A stretch of DNA of 64,000 nt from a bacterium endosymbiont of Escarpia laminata (GCA_003660235.1 QGON01000050.1:1-64000), one strand, 5' to 3'; positions 6,069-17,327 are shown, counted from the first letter of the stretch. Notes: generated by a model from the sequence alone, not told the origin. Program-made: numbers and translations.

Positions 6069-8534
6069 TTAAAAAGGATCCTCCTCCGGGGCCGGGGCGT
6101 CCAGATTCTCCGTTTCCGGGAGGCCGGCTGTCCCGTTCACCTGCTTGGGGATCTCAGGGGCGTATTTCTCGCGAAAGACCTCAAAGATTGCGCCCTTGTG
6201 ACCGGCGTTCACCGGCTTGCCGGTCTTTACGTCGATGCGCATGGTCACCATGCCCTCCGGCATCTCCAGAGGCACCTCTTCAATGTCCTCCAGTCCGGTG
6301 CGCATGAAATGGATCCAGGCGGGCAGGGCGGCGCGCCCCCCGACCTCGCCTCTGCCGAGGGGCTGAAAATCGTCGAATCCGATCCAGGCGATGGCTACCA
6401 GATTGCGGTTGAAACCGTTGAACCAGGCGTCACGCTGATCGTTGGTGGTGCCGGTTTTACCCGCGATGTCCTTGCGGCCGAGCGCGCGGGCTTTGCGGGC
6501 GGTGCCGCGCTGGACCACGTCGCGCATCATGGAGTTCATCAGGTAGTGGTTTTGTGGAGTGATGACGCGTTCTGCGCAGCGTATCCCCGCTTCGCCGGTT
6601 GGCTCTGCAGTCGCTTCAGCCGCGTCAGTTGGTCCTTTCGGTGCAGCGGAGGGTGGCGGTTCTTCGCAAATCTGTACCGGGTTGGCCTGAAAGATGGTCT
6701 CGCGGTGGTCGTCTTCGATACGAACGATGAAGAAGGGCTCGATGTGGTAGCCGCCATTGGCCAGCACTGAATAACCCTCCGCCATCTGTAGCGGGGCGAC
6801 TGCGCCGCTGCCGAGAGCCAGTGAGAGATCGCGGGGCAGTTTACCCTTGTCGAAACCGAAACGGGTGACATACTCCAGGGTGTGCTTGATGCCCATCGCC
6901 CGCAGGAGGCGGATGGAGACCAGGTTACGGGATTTTGTCAGGGCGTACCGCAGACGGGTGGGACCGAAAAACTTGCCGCTGTAGTTTTCCGGGCGCCAGG
7001 AGGCCTCCAGCGCCGGGTCATCGAACACCACCGGTGCGTCGTTGATCAGACTGGCGGGCGTGTATCCGGCTTCCAGGGCGGCGGAGTAGATGAAGGCCTT
7101 GAAGCCGGAGCCGGGTTGGCGCCTGGCTTGGGTGATGCGGTTGAACTTGCTTAGATAGAAGTCGTAGCCACCGACCAGCGCAAGAATGGCACCGCTGTCA
7201 GGATCCACCGAGACCAGCGCACCGGCTGCCTTGGGGATCTGCGCCAAGCGCCAGTAGGGTTCACCCTCTTTGGGTGTTTCGCGGTGGATTCTGATCAGAT
7301 CCCCAGGTTGGAGGATGTCGTCAGCGGTTTTGGGTTCGGGGCCCTGGTGGTCCGAGTCCTTGAACCGCCGGGCCCAGGAGAGGCCCTGCCAAGTCAGTGT
7401 AATCTGCTGCTCCGGTCCCAGGTAGAGCCCGGCGTTTTGCCCGTCGGTGCTAAGCACCACGGCTCCCTGCAGATCTGGAACAATCTTCTGCTCCCCGAGA
7501 AGTTTGTCCATGAGCGCTGGGTCTGGGGTTTCCCCCAGGTCGATATGTGCCTCAGCACCACGGTAGCCGTGCCGCTTGTCGTAGGCATGCAGTGCCTGGC
7601 GAATACCTGTGTTGGCGCTCTCCTGCAGTCGGCTGTCAATGGTGGTGTGGATAGTATAGCCATCAGTGTAGGCGGTGGTGCCGAATCGCCTGACCGCTTC
7701 GGCGCGCACCATCTCGGCAACATAGGGCGCCTCGACCTCACTCATTGCCCGGTGCAGGGTTGCAGTCACAGGGGTGGCTTTGGCGGCATCGTGCTCGGCG
7801 CGGGAGATAATTTCCAGCGTCAGCATCCGTCCCAGGACGTAATTTCGGCGCAACAGGGCGCGGCTCGGATTGGTCACAGGATTGTTGCGGGAGGGGGCTT
7901 TGGGCAGGCCAGCGATCATTGCGATCTCAGAAAGCTCAAGTTTTCCTACCGGCCTGCCGTAATAGACTAAAGAGGCGGCACCAACACCGTAGGAACGGTG
8001 CCCGAGATAGATCTTGTTGAGGTAGAGTTCCAGGATCTCCTCTTTGCTGAGTTCGCGTTCGATCTTCAGCGCAAGAAAGATTTCGTTGAGCTTGCGGGTG
8101 AAAGTCTTTTTGTTACTGAGAAAGAAGTTTCTCGCCACCTGCATGGTGATGGTACTGCCGCCCTGGCGGCGTTTTCCTGTCAGCAGCAGTTGGCCGGCGG
8201 CACGAAGGATGCCTTGATAGTCGACGCCGGGATGTTCGAAAAATCGGTCATCCTCGGCGGCGAGAAAGGCCTGTATCATGCGTTCGGGAACCTCATCGTA
8301 TTTGAGGGGTTCCCGGCGTTTTTCGCCAAATTCGGCGATCAGCTTGTGGTCACGACTGTAGACGTGCAAGGGGACCTGGAGTTTGACATCCTGCAGAATA
8401 TCGGTGGATGGCAGATCGGGTTCCAGGTAGATATAGGCGGCACCAAGGCCGCCCAAACCGAGCAAAAAGAGTCCAATGAACAGGAATAAAGAGATTTTTA
8501 TCAGTCGGGACAACAACTTCATGCGCTGGTTCAC
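6069..8534 (-). CDS. mrcA: Penicillin-binding protein 1A, bifunctional glycosyltransferase/transpeptidase
   Basis: This class A PBP polymerises and cross-links peptidoglycan at the inner membrane. It has an N-terminal membrane anchor (about residues 9-33) and a GT51 domain with EDDRFFEHPGVD and RQGGSTITMQVARNFF, including the catalytic glutamate. A long insertion/OB-like region follows, then the transpeptidase motifs RQPGSGFKAF (SxxK), KSRNLV (SxN) and GKTGTTNDQRDAWF (KTG). At 821 residues it is of normal PBP1A length. The frame starts at a GTG (8534); an ATG four codons later (8522) is equally possible. It is divergent from pilM, the standard arrangement in pseudomonads and relatives. Confidence 0.97.
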   Translation of the reverse strand: MNQRMKLLSRLIKISLFLFIGLFLLGLGGLGAAYIYLEPDLPSTDILQDVKLQVPLHVYSRDHKLIAEFGEKRREPLKYDEVPERMIQAFLAAEDDRFFEHPGVDYQGILRAAGQLLLTGKRRQGGSTITMQVARNFFLSNKKTFTRKLNEIFLALKIERELSKEEILELYLNKIYLGHRSYGVGAASLVYYGRPVGKLELSEIAMIAGLPKAPSRNNPVTNPSRALLRRNYVLGRMLTLEIISRAEHDAAKATPVTATLHRAMSEVEAPYVAEMVRAEAVRRFGTTAYTDGYTIHTTIDSRLQESANTGIRQALHAYDKRHGYRGAEAHIDLGETPDPALMDKLLGEQKIVPDLQGAVVLSTDGQNAGLYLGPEQQITLTWQGLSWARRFKDSDHQGPEPKTADDILQPGDLIRIHRETPKEGEPYWRLAQIPKAAGALVSVDPDSGAILALVGGYDFYLSKFNRITQARRQPGSGFKAFIYSAALEAGYTPASLINDAPVVFDDPALEASWRPENYSGKFFGPTRLRYALTKSRNLVSIRLLRAMGIKHTLEYVTRFGFDKGKLPRDLSLALGSGAVAPLQMAEGYSVLANGGYHIEPFFIVRIEDDHRETIFQANPVQICEEPPPSAAPKGPTDAAEATAEPTGEAGIRCAERVITPQNHYLMNSMMRDVVQRGTARKARALGRKDIAGKTGTTNDQRDAWFNGFNRNLVAIAWIGFDDFQPLGRGEVGGRAALPAWIHFMRTGLEDIEEVPLEMPEGMVTMRIDVKTGKPVNAGHKGAIFEVFREKYAPEIPKQVNGTAGLPETENLDAPAPEEDPF

Positions 8535-8632
8535 AGAAAAGGTTGGCCCTCAGGGACCAGAATGAATCGGTGAGAGATCCTATATTAGCAAATTTACGGG
8601 AAGGTTTATTGTAGTGAGTTGCAAAAAATGGC

Positions 8633-8661
8633 TTCACAAAAAAAACATTTACTGCTATATA
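8633..8661 (+). promoter_or_regulatory. Candidate sigma-70 promoter for pilMNOPQ
   Basis: TTCACA at 8633-8638 and TATATA at 8656-8661 are separated by 17 bases, in an A-rich stretch of the mrcA/pilM divergent region. The start of pilM lies about 65 bases downstream. The match to consensus is fair; the location between divergent core genes supports it. Confidence 0.5.
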
Positions 8662-8679
8662 GTTACTTACTCAAGTTAA

Positions 8680-9800
<1,121 letters not shown>

Positions 9801-9801
<1 letters not shown>

Positions 9802-10361
9802 TGGCGCGCATTAACCTTCTGCCATGGCGCGAAGCCGAACGCACAAAGCGCAAACGCGAATTTGGTTTTATGATTCTCAGCGGAGTCATTGTCACCATCG
9901 CGGCCATCTTTTCCATGCACATGCATATGGAGAGCCTGATCTCGGCGCAGAATCGCCGCAATACCTACCTGCAGCAGGAGATCGATGTGGTCAAGCGGCA
10001 GATCAGGGAGATCAGGGATCTGGGCAAGACCAAAGCCGGCCTGTTGGCGCGCATGGATATCATTCAGCAGTTGCAGAGCAGCCGTCCTCAGATCGTGCAT
10101 CTGTTCGATGAACTTGTTGCCACGCTGCCCGATGGCGTCCATCTGACGAGCGTTAAACAAAACGGGGCGTTGGTGTCGGTAGCGGGACGGGCACAGTCGA
10201 ATGCCCGTGTTTCTGCTTATATGCGCAACATTGAACGTTCGGAATGGCTGGGTAATCCCCGTCTCGATGTTATCGAGAACAAGGAGGCGACCGGTACCGG
10301 GATGAGCCACTTCAAACTCACTGCGAGCCAGCTTGCGAGTGGCGGGGAGGCGACGCAGTGA
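9801..10361 (+). CDS. pilN: Type IV pilus assembly protein PilN
   Basis: This is a bitopic inner-membrane protein of 186 residues. It begins with the short conserved cytoplasmic motif ARINLLPWREAER that docks into PilM. A membrane segment spans residues 25-42, followed by a periplasmic coiled coil (LISAQNRRNTYLQQEIDVVKRQIREI) and a ferredoxin-like domain that pairs with PilO. Its ATG overlaps the pilM stop, and its stop overlaps the pilO GTG, so translation is coupled through the operon. Confidence 0.96.
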
Positions 10362-10960
10362 ACATGCAGGATCTGAACGAACTCGATTTTAACAACATCG
10401 GCGTCTGGCCGGGACCGGTTAAGTTTGTGCTGGTGCTCATTGTCTGCGCGCTGGTTGGTGTCGGTGGCTACTATCTGGATACAGAAAAGCAGTTTAAACA
10501 ACTCGAAAAAGTTGAGCGGAAAGAGGTTGAATTACGCAAGACATTTCAGGAGAAACAGGCAAAGGCCGCCAATCTGGATGCCTACAAGAAGCAGTTGGAA
10601 GAGATGAAGCAGTCGTTTGGCGCCATGCTTCGGCAACTGCCCAACAGGACAGAAGTGGCCGAATTGCTGGTTGATGTCTCCCAAACAGGTTTGGCCTCCG
10701 GTCTCGAGTTTGAGTTGTTCAAACCCCAGGGAGAGGTGCCCAAAGAGTTCTATGCGGAGCTGCCGATAAAGCTGACCGTAACAGGTCAGTATCATGAGTT
10801 TGGCGATTTTATCAGTGGTCTTGCCGCACTTCCGCGAATTGTCACCATTCACGATATCAATATCAGTCCGAAAAAATCCAAGCGGGGCGGCAGCGATAGA
10901 CTGGTGTTGCAGGCGACTGCCAAGACCTATCGCTACCTGGATGAGGAGGGTGAGCAGTGA
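10358..10960 (+). CDS. pilO: Type IV pilus assembly protein PilO
   Basis: The 200-residue inner-membrane protein has one membrane segment (about residues 20-39), a coiled coil rich in Lys/Glu/Gln (40-85), and a ferredoxin-like domain. The latter includes the conserved LPNRTEVAELLVDVSQTGLASGL and ITVTGQYHEFG-type segments. PilO forms heterodimers with PilN and contacts the lipoprotein PilP. The start is a GTG overlapping pilN by four bases; an ATG two codons later is an alternative. Confidence 0.96.
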   Translation: MNMQDLNELDFNNIGVWPGPVKFVLVLIVCALVGVGGYYLDTEKQFKQLEKVERKEVELRKTFQEKQAKAANLDAYKKQLEEMKQSFGAMLRQLPNRTEVAELLVDVSQTGLASGLEFELFKPQGEVPKEFYAELPIKLTVTGQYHEFGDFISGLAALPRIVTIHDINISPKKSKRGGSDRLVLQATAKTYRYLDEEGEQ

Positions 10961-11490
10961 GTCGTATCAGTAAAATGATCGGGATGCTCGCCTGTGTGCT
11001 GCCGGTGCTGTTTGCCGTGGGTTGTGCCAAGCCGCAGATCAATGATCTGAAGAAGTTTGTGGCGAAAGAGAAAACGGCAAGCCCGTCACAGATTGAGCCG
11101 ATTCCGGAGATCCGCCAGATCGAGACTTTTCTCTACGATCATCAAGACAGGCGCGATCCTTTTGCGCCCTCTTCGGAGCAGCCGTCTGCTGAGCGAACCG
11201 TCGTTGAGAGCGGGATAGCTCCCGATTTCAATCGGCGCAAAGAGGAGCTTGAATCCTACTCCCTCGATACCCTTCGAATGGTTGGCACTCTGGAGCAGAA
11301 TGAGATCGCCTGGGCCTTGGTGCAGACGAGGGAGGGCACTATTCACAGGGTGCGTAGTGGTAACCACATGGGCCGTAATTACGGGCGGATAACACAAATT
11401 TCGGAAGAGAAGATCAACTTGACCGAGATTGTGCAGGATGGGTTGGGCAGCTATCGTGAACGCCCGGCATCGCTTGCGTTGACAGAATAG
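10957..11490 (+). CDS. pilP: Type IV pilus assembly lipoprotein PilP
   Basis: The protein has a lipoprotein signal peptide with the lipobox AVGC (Cys at about residue 23), a flexible segment, and a C-terminal beta-domain. That domain contains RDPFAP, LRMVGTL and VRSGNHMGRNYGRITQISEEKI, the hallmark PilP pattern. PilP connects the PilNO complex to the secretin PilQ. Translation starts at a GTG overlapping the pilO stop. It is 177 residues long, as usual. Confidence 0.96.
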   Translation: MSRISKMIGMLACVLPVLFAVGCAKPQINDLKKFVAKEKTASPSQIEPIPEIRQIETFLYDHQDRRDPFAPSSEQPSAERTVVESGIAPDFNRRKEELESYSLDTLRMVGTLEQNEIAWALVQTREGTIHRVRSGNHMGRNYGRITQISEEKINLTEIVQDGLGSYRERPASLALTE

Positions 11491-11507
11491 TTCTGAGGAA
11501 TTGCGAG

Positions 11508-13673
11508 ATGAACGTTATGCCTATGGCATTCTGGCGTAGAGGGGAGAATGCCTCAGTCGCTGCTAACCAAAAGAGACGCGGTCACGCTGTACTCTTTTTG
11601 CTCCTGTTGTGGACGCTTCCTGCGCTGGTTTGGGGTGGGGCTTCACTTGAGGACATTGATTTCTCGGCGCTTCCTGGAGATCGGGTGCAGATCACACTGG
11701 TCATGTCGGGCGAGGTGCCTGAGCCGACCAGCTTCACTACTGAGTCCCCGGCGCGTATCTCCGTGGATTTTGCCGGTGTCAGCAGTGGCCTGGCTTACAA
11801 GAGCCTGCAGATTGGTATCGGCGCTGCGCACAGTGTCAATGTCCTGGAAGCGGGAAACCGGCTGCGCTTGGTGGTCAATCTGTTGAATTCAGTGGCTCAC
11901 CGGATTGAGACTCATGGTGGTAACGTTGTGATTACCCTCGATGCTGGGGGTCGCGATACGGCGGAGTCCGCAAAGCCGGTGGCCGCTGCAGGGAATGCCG
12001 GACCTATGGCGCAGACCCCTGTGTCTACGGAGACAGAGGCGGGAGAAGGGATCATTGGAATTGATTTTCGTCGTGGCGAAACCGGTGAAGGCCGGGTGCT
12101 TGTCACGCTTGCAGATTCCGCTATCCCGGTCGACGTGCGTGAAGAGGGAAACCGCGTGGTGATGGAGTTCCTTGGCACCACGGTTCCGAGGAGTCTGATC
12201 CAGAGTCTGGACGTGACGGATTTCGCCACGCCGGTGACGCTCGTCGAGACCCGGCCACAGGGAGACAATGTGGTGATAGAGATCACGGCGACCGGCGAAT
12301 ACGATTACATGGCCTATCAGACAGGCAATGTCTTTGCTGTTGAGTTACGGGGCCTGAGCAAGGCGGAAAAAGAGGCGCAGTTGAAAGAGCGTATGGTCTT
12401 CTCCGGGGAACGCCTCTCACTCAATTTTCAGGATATCGAGGTGCGTTCCGTACTGCAGTTGCTGGCGGATTTCACCGAACTCAATCTGGTCACCAGCGAC
12501 ACGGTCAGCGGCCGCATTACACTGCGTTTGAAGAATGTTCCCTGGGATCAGGCGTTGGATATTATCCTGAAATCCAAAGGTCTCTCCAAGCGCAGCACTG
12601 ATAATGTGATCATGATTGCGCCAGCGGAAGAGATCGCGGCGCGCGAGCAGTTGGAGCTGGAGTCGCAGCAGAAGATCGAAGAGCTGGCCCCGCTGCGTTC
12701 CGAGTTTGTACAGGTCAATTATGCCAAGGCAGCAGACCTTGCGGTGCTGCTGAAGTCCTCGGAGAATCGTCTGCTTTCCGTGCGTGGTAACGTGACGGTG
12801 GACAAGCGAACCAATACCCTGCTGCTGCAGGATACAGCGGCCAAACTGGAAGATATCCGCCGCTTGTTGCAGAGGCTGGATATTCCGGTGCGGCAGGTAT
12901 TGATCGAATCCAGGATCGTGATTGCCAACAACGACTTCGCCAGGGATCTGGGTGTTCGGTTTGGCGCCACGTTTAACGCGACTTCCGGTGACAGTGGTGG
13001 TTTGTTTGCTGGCGGTATGCCTGGCCACATCGCTTACCCCAGTGTCACCGGCATCGAGAATCCTGCTGGCTCAGGTCAGGAGTCGCTGATTGTCAATCTA
13101 CCGGCGACTGCACCCTCCGGGGCGTTGAACCTGCTGGTGGGCAAGGTGGGCTCCTACCTGCTGCAACTGGAGATCTCCGCGATGCAGAAAGAGGGCCGGG
13201 GCGAGGTCATCTCCAGCCCCCGGATAATCACTTCCGATCAGAACAAAGCATCCATCAAACAGGGTGTAGAGATCCCCTATCAGGAGGCCACCTCCAGTGG
13301 CGCCACTTCGGTGAGCTTCAAGGAGGCGGTGCTGAAGCTGGATGTCACCCCGCATATCACGCCCGATGACCGGATCCGGATGGATCTGGAGATCAACAAA
13401 GATAATCCTGACTTCTCAAATAGTGTTTTGGGTGTGCCGCCGCTCGAAACCCGAAGGATTGAAACCACGGTGTTGGTCGATAACGGCGAAACGGTGGTTC
13501 TGGGTGGTGTTTTTGAACGCACCAAGACCAACAATGTCGAGAAGGTTCCCTTCTTTGGCGATCTCCCCTACGTGGGTGTGCTGTTCAGGAAAAATGAGCA
13601 GAAAGATGAGAACAGGGAGTTGTTGATCTTCGTGACTCCCAAGATCCTCAAAGATTCATTACGGGTTCGCTGA
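11508..13673 (+). CDS. pilQ: Type IV pilus outer-membrane secretin PilQ
   Basis: The 721-residue secretin forms the outer-membrane channel for the pilus. In order it shows a signal peptide (about residues 25-45 after a charged N-terminus), two AMIN domains (about 48-140 and 180-285) that bind peptidoglycan, a STN/N0 domain (LNFQDIEVRSVLQLLADFTELNLV), an N1 domain, and the secretin core. The core ends with the signature VLVDNGETVVLGGVFE and VPFFGDLPYVGVLF. The gene closes the pilMNOPQ operon and is followed by a strong terminator. No domain is missing. Confidence 0.97.
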   Translation: MNVMPMAFWRRGENASVAANQKRRGHAVLFLLLLWTLPALVWGGASLEDIDFSALPGDRVQITLVMSGEVPEPTSFTTESPARISVDFAGVSSGLAYKSLQIGIGAAHSVNVLEAGNRLRLVVNLLNSVAHRIETHGGNVVITLDAGGRDTAESAKPVAAAGNAGPMAQTPVSTETEAGEGIIGIDFRRGETGEGRVLVTLADSAIPVDVREEGNRVVMEFLGTTVPRSLIQSLDVTDFATPVTLVETRPQGDNVVIEITATGEYDYMAYQTGNVFAVELRGLSKAEKEAQLKERMVFSGERLSLNFQDIEVRSVLQLLADFTELNLVTSDTVSGRITLRLKNVPWDQALDIILKSKGLSKRSTDNVIMIAPAEEIAAREQLELESQQKIEELAPLRSEFVQVNYAKAADLAVLLKSSENRLLSVRGNVTVDKRTNTLLLQDTAAKLEDIRRLLQRLDIPVRQVLIESRIVIANNDFARDLGVRFGATFNATSGDSGGLFAGGMPGHIAYPSVTGIENPAGSGQESLIVNLPATAPSGALNLLVGKVGSYLLQLEISAMQKEGRGEVISSPRIITSDQNKASIKQGVEIPYQEATSSGATSVSFKEAVLKLDVTPHITPDDRIRMDLEINKDNPDFSNSVLGVPPLETRRIETTVLVDNGETVVLGGVFERTKTNNVEKVPFFGDLPYVGVLFRKNEQKDENRELLIFVTPKILKDSLRVR

Positions 13674-13701
13674 TTTCGTCACCACTGTTTAGGTTAAGGC
13701 T

Positions 13702-13737
13702 AAAGGCGCGCCGAATGGCGCGCCTTTTTGTTTTTTT
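13702..13737 (+). terminator. Rho-independent terminator after pilQ
   Basis: AAGGCGCGCC and GGCGCGCCTT form a perfect 10-base stem around GAAT, followed by a run of T residues to 13737. It ends the pil operon; aroK starts 50 bases further on and so needs its own promoter or readthrough. Confidence 0.9.
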
Positions 13738-13786
13738 GGAAAGGATGACTTGCCGCTGCCGGTAAAATCTGGCATATCTGCTGATT

Positions 13787-14308
13787 ATGAAACGAAATCA
13801 GAATCTTTTTCTTGTGGGACCGATGGGTGCCGGCAAGACGACCGTTGGCAAACAGCTGGCGGAAACCTTGGGTATGGTGTTCGAGGACAGTGACCGGGAG
13901 ATCCAGCGTCGAACCGGTGTGGATATCCCCACGATCTTCGAGTTCGAGGGTGAGGAGGGCTTCCGTAACAGGGAGCGGGCCGTCATCGACGACCTCTCGG
14001 CGCAGGACGGTGTCGTACTGGCAACCGGTGGTGGCGCTATCCTGGATGCGGACAACCGGCGCAATCTCTCTTCCAGAGGCATAGTGGTCTATCTCTACTG
14101 CACGCCTGAGCAGCAGTACGACCGGACCTATCGTGATCGTAACCGCCCGCTGTTGCAGACCGAGGATCCTCTGGCCAAACTGAAGGGTTTGATGGTGCAG
14201 CGGGATCCCCTCTACCGGCAGACTGCGGATCTGGTGGTGATTACCGAGCAGCGTAACACTCAGTCTGTGGCTCGCGAGGTTCAGGAGAAACTGGAAGCGT
14301 TGGATTGA
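13787..14308 (+). CDS. aroK: Shikimate kinase
   Basis: This phosphorylates shikimate at the 3-hydroxyl using ATP, the fifth step of the chorismate pathway. The 173-residue protein has the Walker A loop GPMGAGKTTVGK at residues 11-22. DSDREIQRRTGVDI follows (Mg and shikimate binding), then ATGGGAIL (the substrate-binding GGG), and the lid arginine region RDRNRPLLQ. The placement directly before aroB and after the pil operon is the classical gammaproteobacterial order. Confidence 0.97.
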   Translation: MKRNQNLFLVGPMGAGKTTVGKQLAETLGMVFEDSDREIQRRTGVDIPTIFEFEGEEGFRNRERAVIDDLSAQDGVVLATGGGAILDADNRRNLSSRGIVVYLYCTPEQQYDRTYRDRNRPLLQTEDPLAKLKGLMVQRDPLYRQTADLVVITEQRNTQSVAREVQEKLEALD

Positions 14309-14340
14309 TGGCTCACAGACAGTAATGAAAAGGAACCCAC

Positions 14341-15432
14341 TTGAACGCAGCAGTTAACAGGCTCGAGGTGGATCTGGGGGAGCGCAGTTATCCCATCTAC
14401 ATCGGTGCCGGTATCCACGACAACGCAGATTACTACCGTCGTCATATCAGTGGTACACAGGTCATGGTGGTAACCAATGAAACCATCGCGCCGCTCTATC
14501 TGAAAAACACCCTGCAGGCGTTGGATGGCTTCGAGGTTGCCAGTGTCATTCTGCCGGACGGTGAGCAGTACAAGACCCTGGAAGTCCTCAGCCGGATCTA
14601 CACTGCGCTGCTGGAACAGCGCTTTACCCGCAAATGCACCCTGATTGCCCTCGGCGGAGGTGTGATTGGCGACATGACCGGTTTTGCCGCCGCCTCCTAC
14701 CAGCGGGGCGTGCCCTTCATTCAGGTGCCGACCACGCTGCTCTCCCAAGTCGACTCTTCGGTGGGTGGCAAGACGGGGGTGAACCACCCGCTGGGCAAAA
14801 ACATGATTGGGGCCTTCTATCAGCCCAAGGCCGTACTGGCGGATATAACGACACTCAATACCCTGGATGACAGGCAGCTGGCATCGGGCATCTCCGAAGT
14901 GATCAAGTACGGACTCATCAACGACCGGCCATTTTTCGAGTGGCTGGAGGCCAATATGGATGCGCTGCTGGCCCGTGATCCTGAAGCACTGGCCTATGCC
15001 ATAGAGCGCTCCTGCCGGGACAAGGCGGAAGTCGTGGCGGCGGATGAGAAGGAGGCGGGTCAACGAGCCCTGCTGAATTTTGGACACACTTTTGGCCATG
15101 CCATAGAGACCGGCATGGGGTATGGTGAGTGGCTGCATGGCGAGGCGGTCGCCGCCGGCATGTGCATGGCGGCAGATCTTTCCCATCGGCTGGGCTGGAT
15201 GGAGGGTAAAGATCTTGAGCGTACCTGCCGCCTTATTGAACAGGCTGGACTGCCGACGGATCCGCCCAGGGCACTCTCCAGCGAGCGGTTCATGGCGTTG
15301 ATGGCGGTGGACAAGAAAGTATTGGACGGAAAGCTGCGGCTGGTGCTCCTGCATGGGATTGGGGCGTCAGTGGTCAGCGACGATTTTGACCGAAAGATGT
15401 TGCAGGAATCCCTGGACCAGCAGACGATCTGA
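14341..15432 (+). CDS. aroB: 3-dehydroquinate synthase
   Basis: This converts DAHP to 3-dehydroquinate, using NAD and a divalent metal. Visible motifs are [11 protein letters not shown] (NAD-side loop), [41 protein letters not shown] and the metal-ligand segment [15 protein letters not shown] with its histidines. I take a TTG start at 14341, with AAGGA upstream, because the next in-frame ATG would remove the first conserved strand. The 363 residues match the usual length. It lies 32 bases after aroK. Confidence 0.96.
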   Translation: MNAAVNRLEVDLGERSYPIYIGAGIHDNADYYRRHISGTQVMVVTNETIAPLYLKNTLQALDGFEVASVILPDGEQYKTLEVLSRIYTALLEQRFTRKCTLIALGGGVIGDMTGFAAASYQRGVPFIQVPTTLLSQVDSSVGGKTGVNHPLGKNMIGAFYQPKAVLADITTLNTLDDRQLASGISEVIKYGLINDRPFFEWLEANMDALLARDPEALAYAIERSCRDKAEVVAADEKEAGQRALLNFGHTFGHAIETGMGYGEWLHGEAVAAGMCMAADLSHRLGWMEGKDLERTCRLIEQAGLPTDPPRALSSERFMALMAVDKKVLDGKLRLVLLHGIGASVVSDDFDRKMLQESLDQQTI

Positions 15433-15465
15433 CACACGGATTGGCCGGCGGAGGGCGGGCGAACA

Positions 15466-17046
15466 GTGGCAAATTCCGATAACTATTTCAGCACGTTGGA
15501 GCTTGCTCAGCGGCAGGACCTCATTCGCCACCTGATCGAGAATAGTGAAGTTGTGCCCTTGGTGCGCGGCCCTGGTGGTATCGGAAAGAGTGCCATGGCG
15601 GCACAGATACAGCTCCATGCACCTGACTCCTGGGCGGTCTGCCATTTCGATGCAGACCCGACGCTGCAGCCAGAGCTGCTGCTGGCTCATATCGCCCGTG
15701 GCTTTGGGCTGGCTGATGAACATCCTGGCCTGATGGATCTGCTGATGGATCACTTCGAGCATCTACACCAGCAGGGGCGTGTGCCGGTTGTCCTCCTGGA
15801 TGATGCACATCTGCTGCCGCCTGCCAGCCTGATTACGCTGCTGCGTCTGTTTGAACATCAGGTGGAGGGAATCTCCCAGGTCAGTATTGTCCTCTTTGCC
15901 AACACCCAGATTGATCTACTCCTGGCGACGCCCCAGTTGCAGGCCATGTCTCACCATGCGTTGCATGTCATCGATATGCCGGTAATGGGATTTGAAGCCG
16001 CTAAGGCATTCATGGGCTATCTGATCAAGACGGAGGGCTTGCCTGAAGCGCTCGCCCTGGATGATGGCCTTCTCGGTCGGATACATCGTGAAACTCAGGG
16101 ACGGATTGGACCGCTTGGGGAGTCGATCCTTGAAGCCATTAGCACCAGACCGGTCAGCTCCAGGGGTGTGAAGACGGGCCAGTCCACCTTTCGTTGGTTG
16201 TTGATCGCTGTGTCTGCGCTGATTGTTGGCGGGGTGTTGTGGTTTCAGGAGGAGATCAATCGTCTGTTTGTGGCAGGGAAATCAGCGTTGCCAGAGGTGG
16301 AGGAGAGGCAGCAGACCACGCCGGCGCCGCAGGAGGTGCTGACCCTTGATCGCCGCACCATTGAACCGGCGCAAGAGAAGGCGCCTGTAGTGGAGGTGAT
16401 TCCGGAACCGGATTCTGCGTCGGCAGAGGATCAATATCTCGCAGAGATAGATGTCAAGGAGCCAATCGAGATTCCTGTGGAGAGGGAACAGGGGGTCGAG
16501 ACGATTGATGCGGCACCGCTGTCTGCAGAGCCGGCGCCGCCGACAGAGCTGCAGTCTGCCGGAACAGGCAAACCATCGGCGGAGTCTGCTGCTGTCGCTG
16601 AATCTGATGAAGAGGTGCCTGAGGTGGCTCAGATCGAAGCCGTACCAGAGCAGATAACGGAACGAGCCATCGAGCCGGAAGTTCTCCCGGAAAAGGTGCG
16701 GCTGCCGGAGGCGGCCCCTGAGCCGCAGGTGCCGCTTGATCCCTTGGACAAGAACAACTGGTTGCTGGAACAGAATCCTGAGCATTACACATTGCAGTGG
16801 ATCGGTGTCGAGCAGCTCGCCTCGTTACGGCGGTTTGTGGCGCGACATGGTTTGGAAAAACAGGCGGGATATATCAGGACAAAACGCAAGGGCAAGGCGT
16901 GGTATGTGTTGCTCTGGGGTGTCTATCCTGAACGCGATGCGGCGCAGAAGGCGAAACGAAAGCTGCCTCGTTCTCTGAGGGGTAGGGACGTCTGGGCGCG
17001 TACAGTGGGTTCGCTGCAGCAGGAACTGAACGCCTCGTTTCCGTGA
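15466..17046 (+). CDS. damX: DamX-like protein: AAA ATPase domain, membrane segment and SPOR domain
   Basis: The 526-residue inner-membrane protein has three parts. Residues 1-225 form an AAA-type ATPase with Walker A GPGGIGKSAMAAQ and Walker B PVVLLDDAHLLPP. A membrane segment lies near residues 243-263. A long Pro/Glu/Ala-rich periplasmic linker leads to a C-terminal SPOR domain (about 435-520) that binds denuded glycan strands at the division site. This domain order and the position after aroK-aroB are those of damX, a cell-division accessory gene. The GTG start at 15466 follows GGAGGGCGGGCG. A terminator follows. Confidence 0.9.
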   Translation: MANSDNYFSTLELAQRQDLIRHLIENSEVVPLVRGPGGIGKSAMAAQIQLHAPDSWAVCHFDADPTLQPELLLAHIARGFGLADEHPGLMDLLMDHFEHLHQQGRVPVVLLDDAHLLPPASLITLLRLFEHQVEGISQVSIVLFANTQIDLLLATPQLQAMSHHALHVIDMPVMGFEAAKAFMGYLIKTEGLPEALALDDGLLGRIHRETQGRIGPLGESILEAISTRPVSSRGVKTGQSTFRWLLIAVSALIVGGVLWFQEEINRLFVAGKSALPEVEERQQTTPAPQEVLTLDRRTIEPAQEKAPVVEVIPEPDSASAEDQYLAEIDVKEPIEIPVEREQGVETIDAAPLSAEPAPPTELQSAGTGKPSAESAAVAESDEEVPEVAQIEAVPEQITERAIEPEVLPEKVRLPEAAPEPQVPLDPLDKNNWLLEQNPEHYTLQWIGVEQLASLRRFVARHGLEKQAGYIRTKRKGKAWYVLLWGVYPERDAAQKAKRKLPRSLRGRDVWARTVGSLQQELNASFP

Positions 17047-17102
17047 ATTGGACGCGCAAGTTTTTTAAAATCATAGTGTTGCGTCGCCACTCCAAGCTAT
17101 TT

Positions 17103-17128
17103 CCGGGGCAGTACAGCCCCGTAATTTT
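17103..17128 (+). terminator. Probable terminator after damX
   Basis: CCGGGGC and GCCCCGT bracket a short loop and are followed by TAATTTTTG. The stem is short (6-7 pairs) but well placed, 57 bases after the damX stop. Confidence 0.6.
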
Positions 17129-17327
17129 TGTGTGAAATCGTTCCAAACTGGCCTGATTGTCCAATCTCAAGTATCCTACGCGGTCCTGTGCGCCCCGATA
17201 TCGGGGCGGGTTGGTGGGTGCGCGAAAGGGCTTTCCCGCCAATTAATTTTATTGTCAGGTTATTGCATACAGGTCCTTCCGGCGGAGCGTATCCGCTATC
17301 AGGACCCGAACAAAAACGAGGTTTGCA
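17129..17327 (+). promoter_or_regulatory. Leader region of gltB
   Basis: About 200 bases separate the damX terminator from gltB. They contain a perfect 18-base palindrome (CGCCCCGATATCGGGGCG, 17191-17208). A second GC-rich segment (CCTTCCGGCGGAGCG) lies near 17275. The ribosome binding region ACGAGGTTTGCA precedes the ATG. I see no clear -35/-10 pair. The palindrome may be an operator or a leader hairpin for nitrogen-dependent control, but nothing identifies the regulator. Confidence 0.35.
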